DNA of 64,000 nt from Paludibacteraceae bacterium (lineage in GTDB: Bacteria > Bacteroidota > Bacteroidia > Bacteroidales > Paludibacteraceae): the NCBI GenBank assembly GCA_017559505.1, contig JAFYSF010000070.1:1-64000 (forward strand). Direction: 5' to 3'. The notes under the pieces are model-generated. The model was not told where the DNA came from. It did not search any database and saw nothing but the letters and a program-made list of their open reading frames with translations. Both the position numbers and the translations under genes were made by a program. Below are positions 53,798 through 62,822 of this stretch, one piece after another. Position 1 is the first letter of the stretch; the number at the start of each line of letters is the position of its first letter.

Positions 53798-54541
53798 TTA
53801 ATTTCTTTGTTTTACAGCCTCATAAACAATTACGCCAGTTGCCACTGATACATTGAGTGAGCCAATTTGTCCGAGAATAGGAATTGATACCATATCATCT
53901 ACAATGCGTAGAATATCAGTCGAAATACCCACATCTTCTGCTCCCATTACGATTGCAAGAGGACCACTATAGTCTGTTTTCGAATAGTCGTGTGATGCTT
54001 TTTCTGATGCAGCAATTACTTTAATACCGCATTTTTGTAGGAATGAAACAGTGTTGTGAAGACTATTTTCGCGACAAACAGGTATTACATGCAATGCACC
54101 TGCCGAAGTTTTAATAGCATCTGCATTGGCAGCAGCTCCACCTTTCATTGGAACTATGATAGCATCCACTCCAGCGCATTCGCAAGTACGAGCGATAGCA
54201 CCAAAGTTGCGCACGTCAGTTACTCCATCCAAAATCACAATAAATGGGTCTTTGCCAGCCTCGTATAGAGCAGGGATAATATTCTCAATACGTTGATATT
54301 CGATAGAAGAGATATATGCCACAACACCTTGGTGGTTTTTCATTGTGAGTTTGTTCAACTTTTCAAGTGGTACTTTTTGGATAGGCACTTGGATGTCTTT
54401 GAGCTTGTCAAACAATTCTTTAGCCAATTCACCGCCCATTTCGCGACGTATGAAAACTTTGTCCAACTCCTTACCTGCATCAATAGCCTCGATAACGGCA
54501 CGTATGCCGAATATCATATTTTTTTCTTTTACCTGTTTCAT
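53798..54541 (-). CDS. rlmB: 23S rRNA (Gm2251) 2'-O-methyltransferase, SpoU family
   Basis: A 247-residue SpoU/TrmH-type enzyme. The N-terminal substrate-binding domain (FGIRAVIEAIDAG) is followed by the knot-forming catalytic part with motif 1 (LDGVTDVRNFGAIARTC), motif 2 (IVMGAEDVGIS) and motif 3 (IPILGQIGSLNVSVATGV). The length and N-terminal domain fit RlmB. It methylates a ribose in 23S rRNA using SAM. Confidence 0.9.
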   Translation of the reverse strand: MKQVKEKNMIFGIRAVIEAIDAGKELDKVFIRREMGGELAKELFDKLKDIQVPIQKVPLEKLNKLTMKNHQGVVAYISSIEYQRIENIIPALYEAGKDPFIVILDGVTDVRNFGAIARTCECAGVDAIIVPMKGGAAANADAIKTSAGALHVIPVCRENSLHNTVSFLQKCGIKVIAASEKASHDYSKTDYSGPLAIVMGAEDVGISTDILRIVDDMVSIPILGQIGSLNVSVATGVIVYEAVKQRN

Positions 54542-54554
54542 ATTTATGTGATTT

Positions 54555-55790
54555 TTAATTTTTTATTTCTATTGTTTTTCTTTTGAGTGGGATTTGGTAA
54601 CCTATTCCCCATTCAACCATTTCTGCTTTTGATAGGTGTGTTTTTACTGCAGTTTGCACATATATATTATCCCATACACGGCAGCGAACACCAAGTCGGA
54701 AATAATTCCATCCATCTTCTTTGTCTATATCATACTTATATAGCATTGGACGTTTTCATATTTATTTCCATTTTCATCTTTGTAGGCTAATTTGATAGGG
54801 TCGTATAGGTAGATTCCCCAATCGAGTATTGCTGTTATACGTCCAATCCTGAATTCGTTGTTTATGCCGATTGCCACACGAAAGAGATTTGCGATTTTAT
54901 CGTCTAATATATAGCGGCCGAATCTTGTGTTAGAATTGAAAACACCATCATAAAACGCATCAAATCCACCTCCTATGGCGTACCAATTACAGATATTATA
55001 TGTAGTACCTATGTGTATTGATCCTATTCCGTAGCCTTTGTTGTCAAGATAGTAGAGTTCTCGATAACCTCCTGAAGCAGTAATATTTACACTCCATTTG
55101 TAAGGTAATGATTGGAATGTTTTTTCGTTGAAGTCTTTGTTAGTAGTGTTTTTTGTGTGTAATTTATAAGAAGCTCCTACTGAAGCATATAATATGTTAA
55201 TCCCTCCATTGGGTTGTAATACAGAGCCGTTGCTCATGTGCATATAGCCTAAATCGGCATGAGCAGCCCAATTGTTCTTAATAGGGAAATTGAAATGTGC
55301 TCCAGTTGTGAGATATACATTGACAATTGAGCCTATTAGGTTGTTGCATGTTGGACCGTAATACGACCAATTCGGAGTGTTCCCAAATTCGTTGAAAACA
55401 CGATTGTAGGTTTTATTGAAAAAGCTTAATCCTGCACCAACTTTCCACTTTAATTCAAAATGAGGAGTATTTACTATGTCTATCAGTAAATAAGGGTATA
55501 GCGCAAATGCTTGTCCTAATATTTTGTTATTGCCAAGGTCTAAGCCAACAAAACCAACACCAAGAGTAGGGTAGCCCAAATATTGTTGCCATGGGTATTC
55601 ATTCCACGATGGGAATTCTACTGCAACTTCTCCACCTAATGTTGGATTAAAATTTATCTTAGCAATATTTTTATTTAATGACAATATATAACCTTCTATT
55701 GTTTGTGTGTTAAGTTTTAATGTTCTAAGTTGATAACATATATTAATTGATGTAAAACATATAAATGTTATTATGGATAATATTTTATTT
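54555..55790 (-). pseudogene. PagL-like barrel, paralogue B, frameshifted at both ends
   Basis: A paralogue of the protein at 10257-11591. The middle frame (54725-55684 from a TTG) contains LGYMHMSNG with an intact His-Ser pair (His149, Ser151 counted from that TTG) and PNGGIN. Near 54735-54745 the frame breaks: the first frame stops after a few residues, while the next frame continues into DGWNYFRLGVRCRVWDNIYV and the terminal strand GYQIPL, exactly as in paralogue A. At the 5' end, codons upstream of the TTG encode a clear signal peptide (ILSIITFICFTSINICYQ), but no in-frame ATG exists before the stop at 55790. An ATG at 55797 is one base out of frame. Either a pseudogene or two sequencing errors in A/T runs. 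Confidence 0.75.
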
Positions 55791-55935
55791 TATACATTGA
55801 TTTATAATCTTCATATTGCTTTGTATATCGATTTTCAGGCTTGTTATCTTGTTCGCTTTCTTGCTTATTTTTCGAGCTATCTATATATCGTTTTTGTTTT
55901 TCTTTTTTATTTCTTTTATTTTTTTTAAAATTAAC

Positions 55936-57060
55936 TTATTTAAAATTATTTTTTTTAGCATAAAAAGGGAAAGAATAATTTAAACCTAATTCTGCACAGT
56001 CAAAAGCATGTAAAAAAGAACGCCCCGAAATTTGAACGTATAAATTCTTAACACGCTTAAAATGATAACGCATACCTAAACGCATATAGAGTGTCCCATT
56101 TAAATTTTCATAATCTTTTTTATTACTAAAAAATTTAAATTCATTAAATGCAAAAAGTTGATTATGGCTATCATATATATTTATACCAGCATCAATTAGA
56201 CCTGTAATACGATTTACTGTAAATCCATTTGCCAAAGCGATACCTACACGCATCTCTTTATTAGTAAAATAAATAACATCAACGGCAACTCCGGTTGTCC
56301 AACAATTATTTCTTCTATTTAAATAGTCAATATGTAGAGTATAATGTGTTGAATTTAAGATATTATATAGATTTACATTTTTTATCCCACCAAGGAGTGA
56401 GAGATTAATAGCCCATGAATCTTTTAAATCTTTTGTCCTATGAAAATTAGGTAATTTGTGTTCGTCATAACCTAAAATCCCACTATATCCGATTGCCGCA
56501 TAAATAATATTCATTGATGAATTAGGAGTATATATATTTCCATTTGTAATAGGATTATAGGTAGCTTCAATAGTTATAGCCGCCCAAGGGTGGGGTAAAT
56601 ATATTTCTCCATTCAAACTTAAACCAAAGTTAAATGCCAAAAAACTACCTAAATAGGGGGATTTTCGAGTGAATGCAGCAACTCCCATTCCTAATTTTGT
56701 TCTAAGTTGACCTATATCAGAACGATATAAAGGTATGTTGACGTGAGGATATGCTGCAATCATGTATCCTAAACTAGGTGTAGTTTTCCCATAAATACCA
56801 TCAAGTTTAAGGCTTAAAAAGCTAACTCCAATGGAAGGATAATTCCAATGTTTTTTCCAAATTTCATTATCAAATGATAAAAAATCATAATCAACTTCAA
56901 CGCCAGCGACTACAGATATAGGCTTATTTAATAAGTTTTTGTGATATCCCATAGGAAAAAAACATCCGCCTACACCTTTGACACTAATTACGTGGTTATT
57001 CTGAGCTACAACAGAACAAAAAGTATAAACTATCAATAAAATAGCTAAAATTCGTTTCAT
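55936..57060 (-). CDS. PagL-like barrel, paralogue C, catalytic residues replaced
   Basis: A 374-residue outer-membrane protein with a signal peptide (MKRILAILLIVYTFCSVVAQ). It aligns along its whole length with paralogues A and B, but the catalytic segment reads NPITNG followed by PNSSMN, so His becomes Pro170 and Ser becomes Thr172. The fold is probably kept while lipid A deacylation is not. The ATG at 57060 is preferred over one 10 codons upstream because the signal peptide follows it directly. The frame stays open for 54 codons beyond its stop codon. The gene is divergent from gldF and has its own -7 box at 57139-57147. Confidence 0.75.
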   Translation of the reverse strand: MKRILAILLIVYTFCSVVAQNNHVISVKGVGGCFFPMGYHKNLLNKPISVVAGVEVDYDFLSFDNEIWKKHWNYPSIGVSFLSLKLDGIYGKTTPSLGYMIAAYPHVNIPLYRSDIGQLRTKLGMGVAAFTRKSPYLGSFLAFNFGLSLNGEIYLPHPWAAITIEATYNPITNGNIYTPNSSMNIIYAAIGYSGILGYDEHKLPNFHRTKDLKDSWAINLSLLGGIKNVNLYNILNSTHYTLHIDYLNRRNNCWTTGVAVDVIYFTNKEMRVGIALANGFTVNRITGLIDAGINIYDSHNQLFAFNEFKFFSNKKDYENLNGTLYMRLGMRYHFKRVKNLYVQISGRSFLHAFDCAELGLNYSFPFYAKKNNFK

Positions 57061-57076
57061 AATTTCAAATAAAATT

Positions 57077-57171
57077 TGTACCTTTGCCAAAGTTTCTTTG
57101 CCAAAGTTTCTTTTTGGGGATTAAATAAAAACTTGATTGCAAAGTTACGCTTTTTTTTGAATATATGCAAG
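57077..57171. promoter_or_regulatory. Divergent promoters of gldF and the PagL-like gene
   Basis: On the minus strand, TTG at 57168-57170, a 20-base spacer and the -7 box TAACTTTGC (57139-57147) serve the PagL-like gene. On the plus strand TACCTTTGC (57077-57085) could serve gldF. A direct repeat, CTTTGCCAAAGTTT twice between 57081 and 57109, lies between them. Confidence 0.6.
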
Positions 57172-57181
57172 TTAAAAAAAT

Positions 57182-57901
57182 ATGAAAATGATTTTTAAGA
57201 AAGAGTTCAAGTCGTTTTTTTCTAATATCACAGGTTATATTGTGATTGCTTTGTTTGTTTTGGCTAACGCATTATTTTTGTGGGTGTTGCCGGGGCAGTG
57301 GAATGTATTTGATAGTGGGTATGCTTCGCTGGATGCTTTGTTCTTTTTGGCTCCGTGGTTGTATTTGTTTTTGTGCCCTGCTGTTACGATGCGCTTTTTT
57401 GCTGAAGAGAGGGCAGAGGGTACATTGGAATTGTTGTTGACAAAACCGCTTTCGCGCCTTGAAATCGTTGGAGGTAAGGCTCTTGCAGGTTGGGTGTTGG
57501 TTATCGTTGCTTTGTTGCCTTCGCTCATTTGGTACTTGTCGGTTTATATCCTTGCAGAGCCTATGGGCAATGTGGATTCAGGGGCATTTTGGGGCTCGTG
57601 GATTGGGTTGTTGTTGTTGGCTGCGGTGTATGTTGCTATTGGCACGTTTGGTTCTTCGCTTTCATCTAACCAAGTGGTAGCATTTATTACGTCAGTGGTT
57701 ATTTCGTTTTTGCTTTTTTATGGATTTGAGCTTGTAGGTTCGTTGTTTTCTGGTGAAATAGCTTATTGGTTGCGCCAATTTGGTATCAATGAACACTATA
57801 AATCTATTTCTCGTGGTGTGATTGATAGTCGTGATGTTGTTTATTTTATGGCTTTAACAGCTGGATTCATCTATCTAACTACTAAACAAATAAAAAAATA
57901 A
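57182..57901 (+). CDS. gldF: GldF-like gliding-motility ABC transporter permease
   Basis: A 239-residue integral membrane protein of the ABC-2 permease type with six hydrophobic segments. The N-terminal FKKEFKSFFSNITGYIVIALF, the FLCPAVTMRFFAEERAEGTLELLLTKPL block and the GTFGSSLSSNQVVAFI block are typical of GldF. In Bacteroidetes GldF works with GldG and the ATPase GldA, and is linked to gliding and T9SS-carrying lineages. Here gldG is not adjacent; surE follows 4 bp after the stop. The short spacing means the message continues into surE. Confidence 0.9.
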   Translation: MKMIFKKEFKSFFSNITGYIVIALFVLANALFLWVLPGQWNVFDSGYASLDALFFLAPWLYLFLCPAVTMRFFAEERAEGTLELLLTKPLSRLEIVGGKALAGWVLVIVALLPSLIWYLSVYILAEPMGNVDSGAFWGSWIGLLLLAAVYVAIGTFGSSLSSNQVVAFITSVVISFLLFYGFELVGSLFSGEIAYWLRQFGINEHYKSISRGVIDSRDVVYFMALTAGFIYLTTKQIKK

Positions 57902-57905
57902 TTAT

Positions 57906-58673
57906 ATGAAAACTCCTTTGATTTTAATTACTAATGACGATGGCATTCAAGCCAAAGGTATTCAAACTATTGCACGCGTGGCTGCAAAATATGGTAAAGT
58001 AGTAATTGTGGCTCCTAATGGTCCTCGTTCGGCACAGTCAAGTGCTTTGACTATTGAGGTGCCAATCTACGCTAAACCAATACCTTCTGACAACGAAAAT
58101 ATCACTCAATATGCTATCAGTGGAACTCCTGCTGATTGCGTTAAGTTGGCTATTAGTCAGTTGCTTGATGAGAAGCCAGACCTTGTTATTTCGGGTATCA
58201 ATCATGGCTCTAATGCAAGTATCAATGTTATTTATTCAGGTACAATTGGTGCAGCCATCGAAGGTGCTCTTCATGGTATTCCATCTATTGGTTTTTCGCT
58301 TTGCGACCATGATTCTGATGCAGATTTTGAGCCTTCATTGCCTTATTTCGAGCAAATTATCGCTAAAACAATCAATTCTGAAATGCCTAAGGATATTTGT
58401 CTTAATGTGAACGCACCAAAAGGACCGGTTAAGGGTGTGCGAGCTTGTCGTCAAGCCGAAGGACGTTGGGCAAATGATTTTGGTAAGTCAGAAGCACCTC
58501 GTCCATATAATTATTATTGGCTTATTGGCGACTTTATGTTCTTGCAAGACAATGACATGAATGCCGATCAATGTGCGATTGAGAATGGCTATATCACAGT
58601 TGTGCCACTTCAATTTGATATGACTGCATATAAGGCAATCGAATATTGTAAGCAGTATGAAACAGAAGCTTGA
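57906..58673 (+). CDS. surE: 5'/3'-nucleotidase SurE
   Basis: A 255-residue SurE. The metal-binding ITNDDG (residues 7-12), the GPRSAQSSALT block, SGTPADCVKLA and the SGINHGSN loop are all intact. The enzyme removes phosphate from nucleoside monophosphates using a divalent metal. Its last codons overlap the next gene by 17 bases, implying translational coupling. Confidence 0.96.
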   Translation: MKTPLILITNDDGIQAKGIQTIARVAAKYGKVVIVAPNGPRSAQSSALTIEVPIYAKPIPSDNENITQYAISGTPADCVKLAISQLLDEKPDLVISGINHGSNASINVIYSGTIGAAIEGALHGIPSIGFSLCDHDSDADFEPSLPYFEQIIAKTINSEMPKDICLNVNAPKGPVKGVRACRQAEGRWANDFGKSEAPRPYNYYWLIGDFMFLQDNDMNADQCAIENGYITVVPLQFDMTAYKAIEYCKQYETEA

Positions 58674-58956
58674 TACTCTTTGGTTTGGGATGATTATAGG
58701 TTTGGTGATGCCTATTGTCATGCTCTATCTTTTTGTGCAAAACAATACATTTGATGGCTTTTCGATTAAAGCGATTTTGGATTTGGCAAGCACTAATAGT
58801 ATGATTGTAAAGCTCTTGTGTATTGCCATATTTCCTGATATGGGTGCAGTGTTTCTCCTCAATACGTGGGAGATGTGGCGTGCATGTCGTGGGGTGTTTG
58901 CATCGTTGTTTTTCTTTATCGCTATTTCAGCCATATTTATTGTAATCAATTCTTAG
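58657..58956 (+). CDS. Small membrane protein between surE and lpxB
   Basis: A 99-residue protein with three hydrophobic helices (about residues 8-27, 48-66 and 78-97) and a conserved-looking TWEMWRACRGVFAS segment. It overlaps the end of surE and is followed 27 bp later by lpxB. I recognise it as the kind of small hypothetical that sits at this place in other Bacteroidales, but no function is known. Confidence 0.75.
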   Translation: MKQKLDTLWFGMIIGLVMPIVMLYLFVQNNTFDGFSIKAILDLASTNSMIVKLLCIAIFPDMGAVFLLNTWEMWRACRGVFASLFFFIAISAIFIVINS

Positions 58957-58983
58957 TAATCAATTCGTAAACCCTCATTGAAA

Positions 58984-60135
58984 ATGAGATATTTCATCAT
59001 TGCCGGTGAAGCGTCGGGCGACCTTCATGGCAGTCGTTTAATTGCAGAATTGAAGCATCGCGATGTCGATGCTCAGTTCTGCTTTTTTGGTGGCGATAAG
59101 ATGCGTGAGGCGGCAGGATGCGAGCCTGTTGTGCATTGTCGAGATATGGCATTTATGGGGTTTGTCAATGTGCTGTTGAACCTCAATAAAGTCTATCGAC
59201 TTCGTAAGTTGGCGCAATGTGAGTTGTTGAGATTTCAGCCCGACAAAGTGATTCTTATTGATTATCCGGGTTTTAATCTTCGATTTGCTAAATTTGTCAA
59301 GCAAAATCTGCCAACTGCCGAGGTGGTCTATTATATTGCGCCTAAACTTTGGGCATGGAAAGAGTATCGGATTGAGTCTATCAAGCGATATGTTGACCAT
59401 ATGTTCACTATATTTCCGTTTGAAACAGAGTGGTTTGGCTCTCGAGGGTATAAGGTGGAATATGTGGGTAATCCATCGGTCGATTCAGTGTCGGCATTCA
59501 TGCGAGAAGATTTTGATGAGGCGCGATTTCGGGCAGATAATGGATTGGATGAGCGTCCGATAGTGGCACTTTTGGCAGGTAGTCGGCGACAAGAGATTCG
59601 TTCGTGTTTGCCGATTATGGCGCAGTTGTCAGAGTGTTATGTTGACTATCAGTTTGTTGTGGCGGCTGCACCATCAGTTGAACCAGAATTTTATAGGTCG
59701 GTAGTGGGGGATACGGCAGTGAAGATACTTTATGGTGCAACATATTCGCTATTGCGAATTGCTCGTGCGGCAGTGGTCAATTCGGGCACAGCAACGCTTG
59801 AAACAGCATTGTTTCGAGTGCCTCAAGTTGTAGTTTATAAGGTGTTTGCTGGCAGATTAGCAATGATGCTCAAACCGTTGCTCATAAAAACGCCATGGGT
59901 GTCGCTGGTGAATATTATTGCTCAGCGAGAGGTGGTTGTGGAGTTGTTGGCTCATAATTATACGCTTGAGCGCACGAAGGAAGAGTTGGATAGGATAGTT
60001 GCGGATGGTGAGCGAAGGCGGGAGATGTTGCGGGCGTATGATGAGATTATAGGAGTGCTGGGTGAGGCTGGGGCGGATGCTCGTTGTGCAAGAAAGATAA
60101 TAAAATTTCTCAAAAATAGTACATTACTAACCTAG
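58984..60135 (+). CDS. lpxB: Lipid-A-disaccharide synthase
   Basis: A 383-residue LpxB. The N-terminal FIIAGEASGDLHGS, the GFVNVL and VILIDYPGFNLR blocks, the KLWAWKEYR block, and the C-terminal nucleotide-sugar-binding region (ALLAGSRRQEI, then VNSGTATLETAL) are present. The enzyme joins UDP-2,3-diacylglucosamine and lipid X to form the lipid A disaccharide at the inner membrane. The ATG at 58984 is preferred over a TTG two codons upstream. Confidence 0.97.
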   Translation: MRYFIIAGEASGDLHGSRLIAELKHRDVDAQFCFFGGDKMREAAGCEPVVHCRDMAFMGFVNVLLNLNKVYRLRKLAQCELLRFQPDKVILIDYPGFNLRFAKFVKQNLPTAEVVYYIAPKLWAWKEYRIESIKRYVDHMFTIFPFETEWFGSRGYKVEYVGNPSVDSVSAFMREDFDEARFRADNGLDERPIVALLAGSRRQEIRSCLPIMAQLSECYVDYQFVVAAAPSVEPEFYRSVVGDTAVKILYGATYSLLRIARAAVVNSGTATLETALFRVPQVVVYKVFAGRLAMMLKPLLIKTPWVSLVNIIAQREVVVELLAHNYTLERTKEELDRIVADGERRREMLRAYDEIIGVLGEAGADARCARKIIKFLKNSTLLT

Positions 60136-60306
60136 CATTGGTGCTAATATTTCAAAAGCACAATTTGCAATAAGTAAAAAAGATTTTCAAGCCAAAATGT
60201 ACATCGCTCTAAAAGAAACTCACGAAACTCTATATCTGCTAGAACTCTTATTTAGAATAGAATTAACCCGTTGGCGAAATTAATTTTAAATTTTGGGGAC
60301 TATTAT

Positions 60307-60340
60307 AAAAAAACATTCTACAACCTTAAAGTGTTTTTTT
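60307..60340 (-). terminator. Possible terminator of the ftsH-cdsA-psd group
   Basis: AAAAAACATT (60308-60317) and AAGTGTTTTTT (60329-60339) pair around the stop codon of the CPBP gene, giving a stem of A/T with a GT wobble and a T-run on the minus strand. Weak but well placed. Confidence 0.5.
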
Positions 60341-61174
60341 GCTATTTTCACACCTCAACTTTCCCATCAACGCCAAACACACTGCCAACGAAGCAACCGA
60401 TAAATACCAAGTACCTCCCGTTCCTATCAAATCAAAATCAATATTTGTATATCCATTATAACTCAAAAATGCAAATACTACAGCCGCTGCATTATTCACA
60501 AAATGCGCTAATATAGAAGCCCATAACGACCCTGTATAATGATACAAATAACCCAATGCTGCTCCTATCAACATACGCGGAATAAAGCCATAAAACTGAA
60601 AATGTATTGCCGAAAATACAAAGGCCGACACCCATATCGCTGTATGATAATTAACTGACTTTCCTAATACTCTTTGCAACCATCCCCTAAACATCATCTC
60701 CTCGCATACAGCAGGCAACAATGCCATAACAAACAAATTAGCAAACATCATCCCTACCGACGAAGTCTGCAAAAATCGCTCGGTCAACACCTTTGCCTGC
60801 TCTTCCATCTGACGCATCATCTCCTCCATAGATGCCAAAAACGAAGGTAATTCTATGCCATTATTCCAATCTGCCAACATCGAAATCATAGGCAATGCTG
60901 CCACTGCAAAAAGGAACGCTATCAAACTCTGTTGTACTGACAATCCCTTATTAAGCAACATATGTCGCAAAGGATTTACATAATCTTCGGTAAACCACAC
61001 GCCCACCAAAGCCGTAACTCCAAACAACACAATAGTTTGCAATCCCTGCATAAATAGTAGACCTTCTATTGAATTAGTCCATTCTGGGGCTAATGCAATT
61101 AGTGCTCCCATCAAAGTCATAACTCCAATGAAAGCACCAAATATAATTAATAATGCTATTAATAATTTTTTCAT
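60326..61174 (-). CDS. CPBP-family intramembrane metalloprotease
   Basis: A 282-residue inner-membrane protein with about eight hydrophobic segments. The CPBP/Abi signature is complete: Glu158-Glu159 and Arg163 in VCEEMMFRG, His191 in AIHFQ, and His224 with Asn227 or Asn228 in LAHFVNN. These residues form the metal site of type II CAAX-like proteases. The substrate is unknown; members act in protein processing or in bacteriocin immunity. It is the last gene of a minus-strand group behind ftsH, cdsA and psd, 8 bp after psd. Confidence 0.9.
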   Translation of the reverse strand: MKKLLIALLIIFGAFIGVMTLMGALIALAPEWTNSIEGLLFMQGLQTIVLFGVTALVGVWFTEDYVNPLRHMLLNKGLSVQQSLIAFLFAVAALPMISMLADWNNGIELPSFLASMEEMMRQMEEQAKVLTERFLQTSSVGMMFANLFVMALLPAVCEEMMFRGWLQRVLGKSVNYHTAIWVSAFVFSAIHFQFYGFIPRMLIGAALGYLYHYTGSLWASILAHFVNNAAAVVFAFLSYNGYTNIDFDLIGTGGTWYLSVASLAVCLALMGKLRCENSKKTL

Positions 61175-61182
61175 AACATTCC

Positions 61183-61875
61183 CTATTCCTTAACAACCTC
61201 ATCTGGTAGACGTGCAATAATTGTCTCATTACCACGAGTTGCCTCTCCTATTTCAACAAAGATTTCACTACCCTCTGGCAAGAACAAATCCACACGCGAA
61301 CCAAATTTAATAAAACCAAGATGCTCATTTATATTGCATTTATGATTAGGGGCAGAATATGTAACAATACGACGAGCCAAAGCGCCTGCAATCTGACGCA
61401 TCAATATTTTATGCCCATTTTCATTTTCAATCACCACTGTCGAACGCTCATTTTCATGCGATGATTTAGGCAAAAATGCTGCCACATGGCGACCATTATA
61501 ATGACGCACATAACGCACTATACCCGAGATTGGATACCAATTGGCATGCACCGAGAATACATTCATAAATATCGACACTTGAATCATCTTCTTACCTTCA
61601 AAATACTCCCACTCTTCTGTTGGCTCTGTAACAACAATATGTCCATCTGCCGGAGCTATTACAAGGTTTTCATCATCTATCTCCACTTCACGAGTCGGAT
61701 TTCGGAAGAAATAAAGAAAGAATGAAAATGTAAGTATTGAGATAACCATACACACCACAGACCAAATCTTATTAGGCGACTCAATAAATACAATAGCATT
61801 GGCTACAACCAACAACGTGAGCAAAGAGAATAATATTGCATAACCCTCTTTGTGTACTTTTAATCTTCTTTTCAT
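61183..61875 (-). CDS. psd: Phosphatidylserine decarboxylase
   Basis: A 230-residue short-type Psd. Two transmembrane helices at the N-terminus are followed by the catalytic domain with APADG (Asp77), FMNVFSVHANW (His110) and the self-cleavage site FGS at Gly192-Ser193, where the pyruvoyl group is formed. The enzyme makes phosphatidylethanolamine from phosphatidylserine in the inner membrane. It follows cdsA by 24 bp and fits a phospholipid-synthesis operon. Confidence 0.95.
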   Translation of the reverse strand: MKRRLKVHKEGYAILFSLLTLLVVANAIVFIESPNKIWSVVCMVISILTFSFFLYFFRNPTREVEIDDENLVIAPADGHIVVTEPTEEWEYFEGKKMIQVSIFMNVFSVHANWYPISGIVRYVRHYNGRHVAAFLPKSSHENERSTVVIENENGHKILMRQIAGALARRIVTYSAPNHKCNINEHLGFIKFGSRVDLFLPEGSEIFVEIGEATRGNETIIARLPDEVVKE

Positions 61876-61899
61876 AATATTTTAGTTAAAAAATTAATA

Positions 61900-62748
61900 T
61901 CACAATAACAAATAAAGATAACATGCCACTACTGGTGCCGCAAATATAAAGCTATCGAATCGGTCCAACCATCCTCCATGACCTGGTATTGCCACGCCTG
62001 AATCCTTCACTCCTAAACGACGCTTCAACAACGACTCTACCAAATCTCCAAATGTACCAAACACCACCACAATTTGCGCAAATACTAACCATTGCCACAA
62101 CTCAAGCGATGCTCCATTATGCCCCACAAGCAGATTCGACAATGGCTGATCTACTATCGACATAACGTATGCCGCCACTAACGCAAATAAATTACCACCG
62201 ATAAATCCTTCCCACGATTTTTTTGGAGACACTCGCTCAAACAATCTATGACGTCCAAAAAGCGAACCTGTCAAGTAAGCAAACGAATCATTTGCCCATA
62301 TAAACACGAGCATCGACAACACCAACACCGGTGTGAATTGTCCACGGAAAAATGCTATCATATTTATAAGTGCAAATGGCAATGCCACATATATCTGGCT
62401 ATAAGCAGTATGCATCCATGCTTCCAATGGGTCAGTTTTCGTATTCCACAATTGACCTATCATTGCCGTCAACAAACTCATACCATAAACGACCCACACA
62501 ATAACAATCATTCGCTCCGAAAACATTGATGCATGCTCAGCATATATTGCCAAGAACAACAGTGCCGACACTCCACCAAGAAATGTTGTCCTTTTCGTCA
62601 ATAATTTCAACAATTCTTGAGTTGCCAACAAACTAATAAGCATAAATAATAAGCCAAAACTATAAGGACTCCAAACCGTAGTAGCAATAATAACTGCCAC
62701 AAGTACCACACCCGCCACAGTACGAGTTACAAGATTCTTAAAATCCAT
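61900..62748 (-). CDS. cdsA: Phosphatidate cytidylyltransferase
   Basis: A 282-residue integral membrane protein with about eight hydrophobic segments and the CDP-alcohol synthase signature near the C-terminus: SLLKRRLGVKDSG followed by IPGHGGWLDRFD, with its metal-binding aspartates. It makes CDP-diacylglycerol from phosphatidate and CTP. The SPKKSWEGFIGG block in the middle is also typical. It lies 74 bp after ftsH and is followed by psd. Confidence 0.96.
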   Translation of the reverse strand: MDFKNLVTRTVAGVVLVAVIIATTVWSPYSFGLLFMLISLLATQELLKLLTKRTTFLGGVSALLFLAIYAEHASMFSERMIVIVWVVYGMSLLTAMIGQLWNTKTDPLEAWMHTAYSQIYVALPFALINMIAFFRGQFTPVLVLSMLVFIWANDSFAYLTGSLFGRHRLFERVSPKKSWEGFIGGNLFALVAAYVMSIVDQPLSNLLVGHNGASLELWQWLVFAQIVVVFGTFGDLVESLLKRRLGVKDSGVAIPGHGGWLDRFDSFIFAAPVVACYLYLLL

Positions 62749-62822
62749 ATTAGTAAAATGTTTAATGTGTAGTGTTTAATATATAGTGTATTCCCTACTC
62801 CTTTCTCCCTGCTTCCTATTCC

